Part shown: piece after piece, positions 15,839-25,268 of the stretch | Layout: the number at the start of each line of letters is the position of its first letter | Position numbering within the stretch: position 1 is the first letter of the stretch | Source of the DNA: Helicobacter_B zhangjianzhongii | GTDB taxonomy: Bacteria > Campylobacterota > Campylobacteria > Campylobacterales > Helicobacteraceae | Assembly: GCF_030249855.1 (NCBI RefSeq) | Contig: NZ_JANURN010000001.1 | Coordinates: 62,001-126,000, forward strand | DNA: 64,000 bases | Direction: 5' to 3' | Notes under the pieces: model-generated | The model's input: only the letters and a program-made list of their open reading frames with translations | Told to the model about the DNA's origin: nothing | Databases searched by the model: none | Made by a program: the position numbers and the translations under genes

Positions 15839-17194
15839 AGAACACAATGGATACAAGAGCGTCAAAATGACCCTATAAAAACCCAGCTCCACTACGCCAA
15901 GCGCGGTATCATCACGCAAGAAATGCGCTATATCGCTAATATTGAGCATTTAGACCCAGAGCTTGTGCGCAAGGAAGTCGCCAAAGGGCGGCTGATAATC
16001 CCAGCAAATATCAATCACACAAACCTTGTCCCTATGGGCATAGGCGTGGCACTGCGCACCAAAATCAACTCCAACATCGGCTCAAGCCAGATCTGCAACT
16101 CCGCAGATGAAGAAGTAGAAAAGCTCAAAGTCTCTATCAAATACGGCGCGGATACGGTTATGGACCTAAGCACCGGCGGCGATCTTGATAAAATCCGCAC
16201 CGCTATCATAGAGGCTTCTAGCGTGCCTATCGGCACAGTGCCGATGTATCAAATCCTGCACGATGTGCAAAATGATGTGCTAAAGCTAGATATTCCCACA
16301 ATGCTCGCTACCTTAGAGAAGCAAGCGCGCCAAGGGGTGAGCTACTTCACTATCCATTGCGGATTTTTGCTCGCACATATGCCAGCAGTTTCTAGGCGCA
16401 AAATGGGCGTGGTATCGCGCGGTGGGAGCCTTATGGCAAGCTATATGCTGCATTATCATAGGGAAAATCCATTCTATGAAGCCTTTGATGAGATCCTAAA
16501 AATCTGTCAAAAATACGATGTCAGCCTAAGTCTAGGCGACTCTCTGCGCCCGGGCTGCTTGGCAGATGCCAGCGATGAGGCGCAGTTCGCCGAGCTAAAG
16601 GTGCTAGGCGAGCTGGCTAAACGCGCCTATGAAGCTGATGTGCAAGTGATGATAGAAGGACCCGGACATGTCCCGCTTAATCAAATCGAGCGCAATGTCA
16701 AGCTGCAAAAGGAGTATTGCAACGAAGCTCCCTTTTATGTGCTAGGACCGCTTGTAACAGACATCGCCGCGGGCTATGACCATATCGCCAGTGCGATCGG
16801 GGCTTGCGTAGCGGCGTGGAAAGGCGTGGCTATGCTCTGCTATGTAACGCCAAAGGAGCATTTAGGGCTGCCCAATGCCAAAGATGTGCGAGAGGGGATC
16901 CTAGCCTACAAAATCGCCGCCCACGCCGCAGACATCGCACGCGGCAGGATCAAAGCAAGGGAGCGAGATGACGCGATGAGCGATGCGCGCTATGCCTTTA
17001 ACTGGAACAAGCAATTCGAGCTAGCCCTAGACCCAGATAGAGCTAGGGAATACCACGATGAAGCCCTGCCGCAAGAAGTGTTTAAAGAAGCGGAGTTTTG
17101 CTCGATGTGTGGTCCAAAGTTTTGCAGCTACAAAATCACGCAAGATATTTTCAAGCAGTATGGCGATAAAGTCAAAGAGCTAGAGCAAGCCTAG
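15836..17194 (+). CDS. thiC: Phosphomethylpyrimidine synthase ThiC
   Basis: A 452-residue enzyme converting aminoimidazole ribotide to hydroxymethylpyrimidine phosphate in thiamine biosynthesis, using SAM and a [4Fe-4S] cluster. The C-terminal cluster motif CSMCGPKFC is intact. Other ThiC signatures are NSNIGSS, MDLSTGGDL, SLGDSLRPGC and EGPGHVPL. The length fits the shorter ThiC type, which lacks the long N-terminal domain of proteobacterial ThiC. Start ATG 15836 follows the promoter by about 34 bases. Confidence 0.95.
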   Translation: MRTQWIQERQNDPIKTQLHYAKRGIITQEMRYIANIEHLDPELVRKEVAKGRLIIPANINHTNLVPMGIGVALRTKINSNIGSSQICNSADEEVEKLKVSIKYGADTVMDLSTGGDLDKIRTAIIEASSVPIGTVPMYQILHDVQNDVLKLDIPTMLATLEKQARQGVSYFTIHCGFLLAHMPAVSRRKMGVVSRGGSLMASYMLHYHRENPFYEAFDEILKICQKYDVSLSLGDSLRPGCLADASDEAQFAELKVLGELAKRAYEADVQVMIEGPGHVPLNQIERNVKLQKEYCNEAPFYVLGPLVTDIAAGYDHIASAIGACVAAWKGVAMLCYVTPKEHLGLPNAKDVREGILAYKIAAHAADIARGRIKARERDDAMSDARYAFNWNKQFELALDPDRAREYHDEALPQEVFKEAEFCSMCGPKFCSYKITQDIFKQYGDKVKELEQA

Positions 17195-17746
17195 ATCGGC
17201 TCTAAGCCATACGATTTTAACAATTTGTGTGGATTCAAAAAGTGGATTCTAGGCACTTTTGGGCGTTGTTGTTAGAATCCACTTTTTTCCCGTCATCGCG
17301 AGCGGCGTGAGCCGCGTGGCGATCCATAGAATCCACTTGATGAGATACTTCGCTGCTATGACAAGGGTCTAGGTTGGTATGACTAGAATCCACATTTGAA
17401 AAATGGATTCTAGGCTATGGATCGCCACGCGGCTCACGCCGCTCGCGATGACAGAAATTGGGCAGTGTCGGCTCGCGATGACAGGGAGTCGGCTTGTGGT
17501 TTGGATTTGCTAGAATCCACTTTTGCAAAAGTGGATTCTAAGGCTTGCGCGGTGTGGATTACTTAAAGAAGCTGCGGCTTTGGCTTGCTTTACCTTGTTT
17601 ATGGAGTTTATGGATTGCCACGCCGCTACTACCACAGCGGCTCGCAATGACAGAAATGCCGAAGTTTCAAAAGTGGATCCTAGTGGATCTAGCTTGATTG
17701 CTAGAATCCACTTTTAAGAAATGTGTAGAAGCAGATCTAGCTCGCC
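17195..17746. other. Gene-free repeat region
   Basis: About 550 bases between convergent thiC and the YceI gene with no credible coding sequence. At least seven CTAGAATCCAC/GTGGATTCTAG half or whole palindromes are present (for example 17511-17545). So are a perfect 38-bp inverted repeat (17292-17329 / 17415-17452) and another GCCACGCC..GCAATGACAG repeat near 17615. Confidence 0.75.
17292..17452. repeat. Perfect 38-bp inverted repeat
   Basis: Bases 17292-17329 and 17415-17452 are exact reverse complements (start GTCATCGCGAGCGG, end GATCCATAG). Each arm also contains an inner hairpin, GCGGC-GTGA-GCCGC. Confidence 0.9.
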
Positions 17747-18328
17747 CTACTTCACCGGTGCGCTGAAGTAGATCTCTACTTGCGTCCAGCTTCTGCCTTC
17801 ATGCAGTGTCTCGCACGCTTTAGCAAGCTTGGCAAACGCCTCACTAAGCCCAAAATCCAGCACATCAATCACGCCCTTTGCTGTGAGCGTGCCATTTTGG
17901 ATAGTGTATTGCATAGGGACTTTTTGGCTTTTGCCATTCATCGATACGCTTGCTAGCATTGTGCCTAGATTCTCGCCCGCTACGACCTCTCTAAAGACCA
18001 CGCGGATAAGCTGCTTGCCCTTTTTGTCCTGCTTAAATTGGGAGAAGAAGTTTGCCTTTAGGCTTGCATCTTTGGCTGCATCGCCGAGATTTACGGCATT
18101 TGCCTCCATAGTGGCACTAGCACCCTCTAGCTGGGCAGCTATGCTATCGCCCTTTTTGAATTTAAAGACGATATTATTAAATGTCCCGCCAACGGCAAGC
18201 TTTTTGGGCGACTTATAGGCGGTGAATCCCGCCTTGGCATTGGCTGTGTCAATGCTCTTGGCAGAAAGCATTGAGAGAGAAGCTATGGCTAGAAGTGCTA
18301 GCACTTTGTGAAGTCCTAAAGATCGCAT
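17747..18328 (-). CDS. Periplasmic YceI family protein
   Basis: A 193-residue protein with a signal peptide (ALLAIASLSMLSA) and the YceI lipocalin-like fold. Family features are NAKAGFTAYKSPKKLAVGGTF at the start of the mature part and ASATMEANAVNLGD in the middle. It probably binds a polyisoprenoid or amphiphilic small molecule in the periplasm. H. pylori has a secreted homologue. ATG 18328 is preferred because AAAGGA lies seven bases upstream; the frame is open for 15 further codons. Confidence 0.82.
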   Translation of the reverse strand: MRSLGLHKVLALLAIASLSMLSAKSIDTANAKAGFTAYKSPKKLAVGGTFNNIVFKFKKGDSIAAQLEGASATMEANAVNLGDAAKDASLKANFFSQFKQDKKGKQLIRVVFREVVAGENLGTMLASVSMNGKSQKVPMQYTIQNGTLTAKGVIDVLDFGLSEAFAKLAKACETLHEGRSWTQVEIYFSAPVK

Positions 18329-18496
18329 TGTAAGTCCTTTGAGATAAATTGGGTAGTGGATATTGTAGCGCAAAGCGCGTGGGATTCTGGCGCGTGGATT
18401 CTAGTGGTGCGCTGCATTGGGTCATTTTGCTACATTCTGCCAGCAAATGCTAGGGCTTGAGATTTAAGCTAGTTTGGCGATATTGCTCAAACCAGC

Positions 18497-18502
18497 TATA
18501 AT
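18497..18502 (+). promoter_or_regulatory. TATAAT box upstream of autotransporter
   Basis: TATAAT in CCAGCTATAATCACG, about 40 bases before the proposed GTG start at 18544. The spacing suits a short leader carrying AAGGGGA at about 18533. Confidence 0.5.
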
Positions 18503-18589
18503 CACGCGCGATTTTATAAAAGAGAGTAAGCAAGGGGAGTGATGTGAAGCTAGTGCGATGTATGATAACTATTCTCGCTCATAAGTCGC

Positions 18590-21500
18590 GTGGTAGTGGT
18601 ATTTCTGTGGGGGGGGGGGGGGGGCGATATGCGTGCGCTGATACTCGCCCCACTTGTGCTGGCTCTATGGCTACCTGTATTTGCGCAAGCAAACAAGGAT
18701 ATTTCTAAAGATGTTTATTGTCTCTACACCATTCAAGGCTGGCTAAATTTTTGTGGGTCTAGTCAATACACTCCAAAACCAAATGACGATGAAGCAAAAA
18801 TATTTTATGTAAAAGATACACGCACATATTCTCAAGGCGCGGTATGGGATACACAAGTTTTCACCGCTACTTATAGCAATGGCACGCTTGTGCTTGGCAA
18901 TGATAAAAAAGAAAGCGGGACAGGCACTATCCGCTTTGGTCAAGGGGGCTGGCAAGGACATATAGAAGCAAACTTCAATGTCAAAGAAGCCTTTCTCACA
19001 GGCAATCTAATAGCGGGCAATGAAGTGCAGCCTTCAGCCACAGGCGGTGGAGCGACAATAAACATCAATGCTAGCAACTCCATAGAAGCAAAAGACTTTA
19101 CTTTAACATTTGTGATGAACTCCACAAACTCTCACGCAAACTTCAAGGCAGATTCTATTTCTATGGAAAATGCGAAGTTTCATTTACAAGCTGGCGGACA
19201 TACGCTGAAGTTTGAATCAAATAAAGACATAGATATAAAGGGCAGTGGCTCTTATATGAATCTCTATGCTGGGACAGCTGGATTTGGCGGAGCGGAAGCG
19301 CGATTTAAGGGGGAGAATCTAAACTTTGCAGGCACGATTGTGCTAGGTAGAGAGAGTGGAGATGATGCGTGGCTAGATTCTGCGCTAAATGGCGCGAAAA
19401 TCTATGTAGAAGACATCAAGGGCAAAGCAAGCTTTGGCACAATCAAATCGCGCAAGGGGCATATCATCGCCAATAGCAATATGTCTATCGATACGCTAGA
19501 AATCCTCCAATCCGCACAAGGAGCAACAGGACACGATATAAGCCCAGAATCTAGGCTATTTCTAAAAGACAATGGCACCTATACGATCAAAAATCTCACC
19601 CTACACGATGATCAAGCAAGCTCTCGAGCGTGGCTCTATGTCTATGGTGGGACAGGCTCTAGCCTAACGAGCGAGAATATCACGCTAGGGGTTAATTCTG
19701 CTTTCCATAGTGGGGGCATAGCAAAGCTAACAAGCAAGAGCTTAACGCTAAAATCTGGGGCTGCTTTCCACGGCGGTGCTATCACACAGACCAAGGTCGA
19801 TACTATCACGCTAGGCAGTAATTCTGTCGCGCACTTTCACAATCTCACCCTAACTCCCGGTGGGCAGATCATAATGGACGCTACCAACACCCAGCTTGTG
19901 CTAGATAATCAATTTATCAATGGTAAAAATGAAGCAGGCGTGCTAGAGCTAGGCGTATCGATCAAGGATTCTAATTTGCACAATGGCTATGGCAAGCCAA
20001 TCCTAGCTATCACTAATGCTGGAGCAAATCTAGAGAATATCCACTTTAAAGCAGGCGAAGTAAAAAGGCTCATTGATGCAGGGGAGATTAAGTATAACTT
20101 TGTGGATTCTAGTGGGCAGGCTTCTCTAATCCATTGTGATGGCAGTGAGAAAGAAAAATGCGAGAGTATCAAAAACCTTATAGGAATCTATGCAGGCAAT
20201 ATGCCTACACAAGATCCTAATAACCCAGACTATACAAAAGATCGCTTTGATCTTAAAGCCATAGGGCTAAAGTATGAAAAAGTGCTCACTTATAACTACA
20301 TAGGGCTAAAGATTAGCTCCGATAATGCAAACAACCCTTATCAAATAGGCGATATACGCTACTACCTCTATGAAAAATGTGGGCAAGAATGCATAGAGCA
20401 AATAGGCTCTATCTCTAATACCGCTACTATAACCCAAGGAGTGCAAACACAGCTTAGTGGTGATGGCAAGGAAATCTATGTGTATGAATACACAGATTCT
20501 AGTGGCAAGCTTAATAAAATCTTTTGTAATTCTAACGACACAGAGCAGTGTAAAAAAGACAATAAGATTGAAGACAACAATGGCAGCATTACCCTAACCC
20601 AATCCAATGCCACACAGGTAGAATCTGATGTGTATGATTGGCTAAACTTTCTCTCTATCTATGATAAAGGTATCACTTGGACAGGGGCAAATGTCTTAAA
20701 CTATGATTTAGACTTTTTCTTGCAAACTGCCAACCAGCTTAATAACACCCTAGACCAACTTGCTTCTATTGATAGGAAGACTTCTACTTCATCTTCTACA
20801 AGACTTGCAGCAGATATTGCTAGATCAAATCGCCTAGTCAAGCTCTCAAACTTTAGTCCTAATTCTACAAACAATGCCTTTGCAGCTCTAAAAGCCAAAG
20901 CCCTAGCAAAGCTCCCCCACTATGCAGAGTCTAGCACCATAGCAAGCGATGCTACTCCTAGGAAGAATCCTGCCTTTTTGTATAAGTTTAGCAATCGCCA
21001 CGACTTTATGAATAATATCTGGGCGACAGGGATTGGTAGCACCACCTTTGTCAAAAATGGGCACGGCACACTTTATGGGCTAAATGCTGGCTATGATAGA
21101 TTTATCCCCCTAGGAGAGAGTGGGCTAATCCTTGGGGCTTCTACTTCTTATGGCTATGGGACTTATAATGCTGATTTACTTACAAATCACAGCCACAATG
21201 TCAATGCAGGATTCTACTCTAGGGCATTTATCGCTAATCACGAGATAGACTTCACTGCAAACTACACCCTAGGGATCAATACTGAAGATATTAAAACAAG
21301 AGAGAATCCATTTTTACGATCATTAGAGCAAGGCTATGCCTACAATACTCACGCTATCAATATCAATGCCAACTATGGCTATATCTTTGGCACGAATAAC
21401 AAATCGCTTGTCTTTAAGCCTATGGGTGGGCTTAGCTACTACTATATCAGTGTAGGAGAGCTTAATGGTGGCAATAAATTTATCACTGCTAATCCAGAGT

Positions 21501-21871
21501 CAAATATCACACCAGATTCTAGCAATATCGCTATACAAAGCCCAGATACACAAAGACATCTCCTAGCCCTAAATCTAGCCCTAGAGACAAGGCAGTATTT
21601 CTCTCAATCAAGCTATTGGTTTATCAACATTGGAGCGCAAAAAGATCTCTATATCTCTAATGGCAATAGAGAGAATGTGCGATTTGTAGGGAATAACTCT
21701 CTAAGCTATCGTAGCAATGATGGACTAAACACACATTTACTAGGCACAGCAGGTGGAGAGGTGCTACTAGGCAAGCAAACTTTCATCAACTTTGCTCTAG
21801 GGTCAAAGATAGGACTAAGCTATAAAGACATTAACCTTACAGCAAACCTAGGAGTAAGGTATGTGTTTTAG
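18590..21871 (+). CDS. Autotransporter adhesin/outer-membrane protein, phase-variable start
   Basis: A large type Va autotransporter. The signal peptide is MRALILAPLVLALWLPVFAQ from ATG 18629. The passenger of about 700 residues is rich in N, G, S and T with beta-helix character. A C-terminal beta-barrel of about 280 residues (NNIWATGIGSTTFVKNGHG..) ends in phenylalanine (GVRYVF), as barrels recognised by BAM do. A run of 16 G lies just before the signal peptide. The best translation start is GTG 18544, with AAGGGGA six bases upstream, but it is in another frame and would need 15 G to enter this one. As sequenced the gene is OFF, or starts weakly at 18590 or 18629. Surface adhesion is likely but inferred. 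Confidence 0.8.
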   Translation: MVVVFLWGGGGGDMRALILAPLVLALWLPVFAQANKDISKDVYCLYTIQGWLNFCGSSQYTPKPNDDEAKIFYVKDTRTYSQGAVWDTQVFTATYSNGTLVLGNDKKESGTGTIRFGQGGWQGHIEANFNVKEAFLTGNLIAGNEVQPSATGGGATININASNSIEAKDFTLTFVMNSTNSHANFKADSISMENAKFHLQAGGHTLKFESNKDIDIKGSGSYMNLYAGTAGFGGAEARFKGENLNFAGTIVLGRESGDDAWLDSALNGAKIYVEDIKGKASFGTIKSRKGHIIANSNMSIDTLEILQSAQGATGHDISPESRLFLKDNGTYTIKNLTLHDDQASSRAWLYVYGGTGSSLTSENITLGVNSAFHSGGIAKLTSKSLTLKSGAAFHGGAITQTKVDTITLGSNSVAHFHNLTLTPGGQIIMDATNTQLVLDNQFINGKNEAGVLELGVSIKDSNLHNGYGKPILAITNAGANLENIHFKAGEVKRLIDAGEIKYNFVDSSGQASLIHCDGSEKEKCESIKNLIGIYAGNMPTQDPNNPDYTKDRFDLKAIGLKYEKVLTYNYIGLKISSDNANNPYQIGDIRYYLYEKCGQECIEQIGSISNTATITQGVQTQLSGDGKEIYVYEYTDSSGKLNKIFCNSNDTEQCKKDNKIEDNNGSITLTQSNATQVESDVYDWLNFLSIYDKGITWTGANVLNYDLDFFLQTANQLNNTLDQLASIDRKTSTSSSTRLAADIARSNRLVKLSNFSPNSTNNAFAALKAKALAKLPHYAESSTIASDATPRKNPAFLYKFSNRHDFMNNIWATGIGSTTFVKNGHGTLYGLNAGYDRFIPLGESGLILGASTSYGYGTYNADLLTNHSHNVNAGFYSRAFIANHEIDFTANYTLGINTEDIKTRENPFLRSLEQGYAYNTHAININANYGYIFGTNNKSLVFKPMGGLSYYYISVGELNGGNKFITANPESNITPDSSNIAIQSPDTQRHLLALNLALETRQYFSQSSYWFINIGAQKDLYISNGNRENVRFVGNNSLSYRSNDGLNTHLLGTAGGEVLLGKQTFINFALGSKIGLSYKDINLTANLGVRYVF
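18609..18624 (+). repeat. Poly-G tract, 16 G (phase-variation tract)
   Basis: Sixteen G between the ribosome binding site/GTG start (18544) and the signal peptide of the autotransporter. Fifteen G would give one frame from 18544 to 21871. Confidence 0.8.
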
Positions 21872-22117
21872 GGGATTGGGACGGAAAAATTGCAATGGAA
21901 AATGGGACTAGAGTAGAATCTAGTAACTGCCTAGCATAAGTATCAACACACTAAGTCTCACAGCAAATGCCAAGCTACAGAATATCCACACATTGAGATT
22001 CTATTAGTGTTACAAATTGCTATGCTTATGGTGGTGATTTTGTTACTTTTTAGGTGTTTTGTTACTTTTGCGTGTAATTTTTAGTGAAAAATGCCAACTT
22101 TACAGCGCACTGCCTAT

Positions 22118-22123
22118 TATAAT
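22118..22123 (+). promoter_or_regulatory. TATAAT box upstream of cstA
   Basis: TATAAT in CCTATTATAATGCC, 29 bases before the cstA start. The 21872-22151 gap otherwise shows no gene. Confidence 0.5.
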
Positions 22124-22151
22124 GCCTAGAAATCTACTCAAAGGAGCAACG

Positions 22152-24374
22152 ATGAACCAGATAATTAAAAATCTAGTTTGGCTACTTGTCGCCGTGGTAG
22201 GTGCATTTTACTTCGGTATGCTAGCACTTAACACCGGTGAAGAAGTGAGCGCGACTTGGCTTGTGATCGCATCTGTGTGTATTTATATGATTGGCTATCG
22301 CTTTTATAGTAAATATATCGCAGAAAAGGTCTTTGAGCTCGATGACAATCGCGCCACCCCTGCGGTCATCAATAATGATGGCAAGGACTTCGTCCCTACA
22401 AATAAAGTCGTGCTTTTTGGACATCATTTTGCCGCTATTGCTGGGGCTGGTCCGCTTGTAGGTCCTATCCTAGCGGCGCAAATGGGCTATCTGCCTAGTA
22501 TGATTTGGCTGCTTGTCGGGGTGGTGCTAGCAGGTGCGGTGCATGACTTCACAGTGCTTTTTATCTCTATGCGCAGAAATGGTCGCTCACTAGGTGAAAT
22601 CATCAAAGATGAAATGGGCAAGACAACCGGCTCTATCGCGATGATCGGGATATTTTTCATTATGCTTATTATCGTGGCGATTTTGGCAATGGTCGTTGTC
22701 AATGCGCTGGCTGATTCTCCTTGGGGGCTTTTCACAATTGCTATGACAATCCCTATCGCTATCTTTATGGGGATCTATATGCGCTATTTGCGCCCCGGTC
22801 GTGTAGGTGAGGCTAGCGTGATTGGCTTCATCTTGCTTCTTGCTGCACTTTACTATGGGCAAGCCCTAACAGATCCAGCCCACCCTTGGCACGATGTGTT
22901 TTTGCTAGAGAAAACTACTCTATCACTTATCATCATCGCCTATGGCTTTATCGCTTCAATCTTGCCTGTATGGCTACTACTTGCTCCTAGAGACTACTTA
23001 AGCACATTTTTGAAAATCGGTGTAATTGTAGCGATGGCTGTGGGGATATTGATTGTAAATCCTCCATTGCAAATGCCTAAGGTTACTGCCTTTATCGATG
23101 GCACAGGACCGGTATTTGCCGGATCGATTTTTCCGTTTTTGTTTATCACCATCGCGTGTGGGGCTATTAGTGGATTCCACGCGCTTATCTCTAGCGGCAC
23201 TACGCCAAAAATGGTGGAGAAAGAGACCCACACACGCCCTATCGGCTATGGCTCTATGCTTATGGAATCTCTTGTAGGCGTTATGGCTCTTATTGCCGCT
23301 TGTATCTTGGAGCCGGGACTTTACTTTACGATAAACTCCCCACTTGCTCTGCTTGATCCAGCAGCAGCAACTGCCCTTAGCGCGGATATGGGGACAATCG
23401 AGCAAAGCGTGAAGACTATCTTGCAAAATGGTGGCTTTGTCTTGCAGCCTGAAATGCTTACAAATGGGCATTTTGTTACAATGATAGAAGAGACTACAAA
23501 GGCTGTAGGTGAGCCTACACTCGTGGCTAAAACAGGTGGTGCGCCGACATTTGCCGTAGGACTTACACAAATCTTACACGAAGTCGCTGGCGGTAAAGAA
23601 TCTATCGCATTTTGGTATCACTTTGCGATTTTGTTTGAAGCACTCTTTATCCTAACAGCTGTTGATGCAGGGACTCGATCTGGACGCTTCCTTATCCAAG
23701 ATGTGCTAGGCAATGTCTATAAGCCTATAGCAAATACACAATCAGCCCTATGGGGTGTGGTGGCTTCTGCTATTTGTGTGGCTGGCTGGGGCTATTTGCT
23801 CTATCAAGGTGCTATTGATCCACAAGGTGGGATATTTACACTATGGCCACTCTTTGGTGCGAGCAATCAAATGCTAGCAGGGATCGCACTGCTACTTGGC
23901 ACGGTCGTGCTTTTCAAAATGGGGAAAGCTAAACATAGCTGGGTTACTATTATCCCAGCAGTATGGGTGCTTACAACAACACTTTATGCCGCGACACAAA
24001 AACTCCTCCCAGCAAATGGCGAGCGCGTGCATGATGCAGTAAGCCACATCGCCACCGCGCAAAATCAAACTGCTTTAAGAGAAAAAGCCTTAGGCTTCAT
24101 CGCTAAGCTTCAAGAAATGGGGGCTGATGCAAGCACAATGCTTGAGGGCAAAACTCTTGAAGAGTGGCAAAAGGTCGTTAGCAAAGCTGATATTCTTATC
24201 CATAATCACACTTTAGATGCGATTCTTTGCGCGTTTTTCATTTTTGTAACGCTTGTGGTGATTGGCGCGACAATTAGAATCTGCTATCTTACAGCAATTG
24301 GCAAGGGAGAAAAATTCCCACTTAAAGAAGAGCCCTATCAAGAAAGCAAAAACTTTTCTATACAAGCACATTAG
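22152..24374 (+). CDS. cstA: Carbon starvation protein CstA (peptide/pyruvate transporter)
   Basis: A 740-residue inner-membrane transporter of the CstA family with about 16-18 hydrophobic segments. Start ATG 22152 follows AAGGAG. Family signatures are VLFGHHFAAIAGAGPLVGP, GAVHDFTVLF, ISSGTTPK and the LWPLFGASNQMLAGIAL stretch. Family members import peptides or pyruvate. In Campylobacter the homologue supports peptide use and host interaction. A soluble helical insertion (about residues 620-690, LREKALGFIAKLQEMGAD) precedes the last helix. It forms a two-gene unit with the small gene downstream. Confidence 0.93.
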   Translation: MNQIIKNLVWLLVAVVGAFYFGMLALNTGEEVSATWLVIASVCIYMIGYRFYSKYIAEKVFELDDNRATPAVINNDGKDFVPTNKVVLFGHHFAAIAGAGPLVGPILAAQMGYLPSMIWLLVGVVLAGAVHDFTVLFISMRRNGRSLGEIIKDEMGKTTGSIAMIGIFFIMLIIVAILAMVVVNALADSPWGLFTIAMTIPIAIFMGIYMRYLRPGRVGEASVIGFILLLAALYYGQALTDPAHPWHDVFLLEKTTLSLIIIAYGFIASILPVWLLLAPRDYLSTFLKIGVIVAMAVGILIVNPPLQMPKVTAFIDGTGPVFAGSIFPFLFITIACGAISGFHALISSGTTPKMVEKETHTRPIGYGSMLMESLVGVMALIAACILEPGLYFTINSPLALLDPAAATALSADMGTIEQSVKTILQNGGFVLQPEMLTNGHFVTMIEETTKAVGEPTLVAKTGGAPTFAVGLTQILHEVAGGKESIAFWYHFAILFEALFILTAVDAGTRSGRFLIQDVLGNVYKPIANTQSALWGVVASAICVAGWGYLLYQGAIDPQGGIFTLWPLFGASNQMLAGIALLLGTVVLFKMGKAKHSWVTIIPAVWVLTTTLYAATQKLLPANGERVHDAVSHIATAQNQTALREKALGFIAKLQEMGADASTMLEGKTLEEWQKVVSKADILIHNHTLDAILCAFFIFVTLVVIGATIRICYLTAIGKGEKFPLKEEPYQESKNFSIQAH

Positions 24375-24400
24375 GCTTGTATAGGCACAAGGATCTTTCA

Positions 24401-24697
24401 ATGCAAAAGACAGCTGCAAAATCTTCGCCCGCTCAAGCGGGCTTAAGCGAAGCTAGATTCTACCCGCCTGTGCTGGTGAAAAAGGAAAATACCTTTACTC
24501 GCGTGTGGAGCAAGGTGCGGATTTTGTATAAGAGAAGCGATAGGTTTTTCCACTTGCTTGTGGGAATGCCAAGCTATGATAAATATGTCGAGCATATGCG
24601 CACAAAGCACCCAGATAGAGAGATCAAATCGCAAAAGGAATTTTTCAAAGAAGCTCTTGAAGCTCGGTATAATGGCGGAGTAAATCGCTGCTGCTAG
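24401..24697 (+). CDS. YbdD/YjiX family small protein, CstA partner
   Basis: A 98-residue protein whose C-terminus has the family signature VGMPSYDKYVEHM..HPD, the FFKEALEARYNGG stretch and a terminal RCC. YbdD/YjiX proteins are encoded directly after CstA-type transporters in many bacteria and are needed for transport. Here the gap is 26 bases. ATG 24401 follows AAGGATC. The first 30 residues are longer than in E. coli YbdD. Confidence 0.85.
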   Translation: MQKTAAKSSPAQAGLSEARFYPPVLVKKENTFTRVWSKVRILYKRSDRFFHLLVGMPSYDKYVEHMRTKHPDREIKSQKEFFKEALEARYNGGVNRCC

Positions 24698-24777
24698 AAT
24701 CTATACTTTTACAAAACTCATACGGCTACAAATAAAATCAAATAGTAGAATCTAAAGCGGTTATAGTAGATAAAAGC

Positions 24778-24808
24778 TAATCCCGACCCAAAAGGGCTAG
24801 CGGGATTA
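24778..24808 (-). terminator. Terminator hairpin of rpsU
   Basis: TAATCCCG (24778-24785) pairs perfectly with CGGGATTA (24801-24808), with an inner CCC/GGG pair. The hairpin starts within the rpsU stop codon, and on the minus strand a U-rich CTTTTAT follows. Confidence 0.65.
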
Positions 24809-25018
24809 TAGTCTTGACTCATAGCGTCTCAACATATAAAGTCGTTTAAGCATTTTTTTCTTAGCGTTTATCTTTTGTTTCTTGCGTTGTTCTGTTTTGC
24901 TTTCAAAAAACCTTCTAGCGCGACATTCTGTAACGACTAAATTCCGGTCTGTTTGCTTTTTAAACTTTCTATACGCTTCGTCAAAAGACTCGCCTTCTTT
25001 GACTTTTATGCCAGGCAT
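24806..25018 (-). CDS. rpsU: 30S ribosomal protein S21
   Basis: A 70-residue basic protein beginning MPGIKVKEGESFDEAYRKFK, a clear S21 match. The C-terminal half is lysine/arginine rich. S21 helps mRNA binding to the 30S subunit. Monocistronic, with a terminator overlapping its stop. Confidence 0.97.
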   Translation of the reverse strand: MPGIKVKEGESFDEAYRKFKKQTDRNLVVTECRARRFFESKTEQRKKQKINAKKKMLKRLYMLRRYESRL

Positions 25019-25131
25019 TATGCATCACCTACTTTCGTTTGTTTTAGCCCTAAGGCGTGCGTATTCTATCACAATTTAAATTAGTTTTAAAAACACTTTT
25101 GCTAGAATCCGCTCCTTACTTCATTTGATAT

Positions 25132-25208
25132 GTGCTCGTAGCTCAGCTGAATAGAGCAACAGGTTGCGGTCCTGTAGGTCGGGGGTTTGAATCCCTCCGA
25201 GCACACCA
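25132..25208 (+). tRNA. tRNA-Arg (anticodon GCG)
   Basis: Acceptor arms GTGCTCG (25132-25138) and CGAGCAC (25198-25204) pair fully. The anticodon stem is ACAGG/CCTGT with loop TTGCGGT, anticodon GCG reading CGC and CGU. The T-arm is GGGGG-TTTGAAT-CCCTC, and CCA is encoded at 25206-25208. Confidence 0.93.
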
Positions 25209-25268
25209 CTTCACTGGATTTAGATTCTACTTCACTTAGGTTGTAAATGAGCTTTTATATAAATATAT

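Noticed and set aside
17523..17717. Short open frame in the thiC-YceI gap
   Set aside because: It consists entirely of repeat sequence and has no ribosome binding site.
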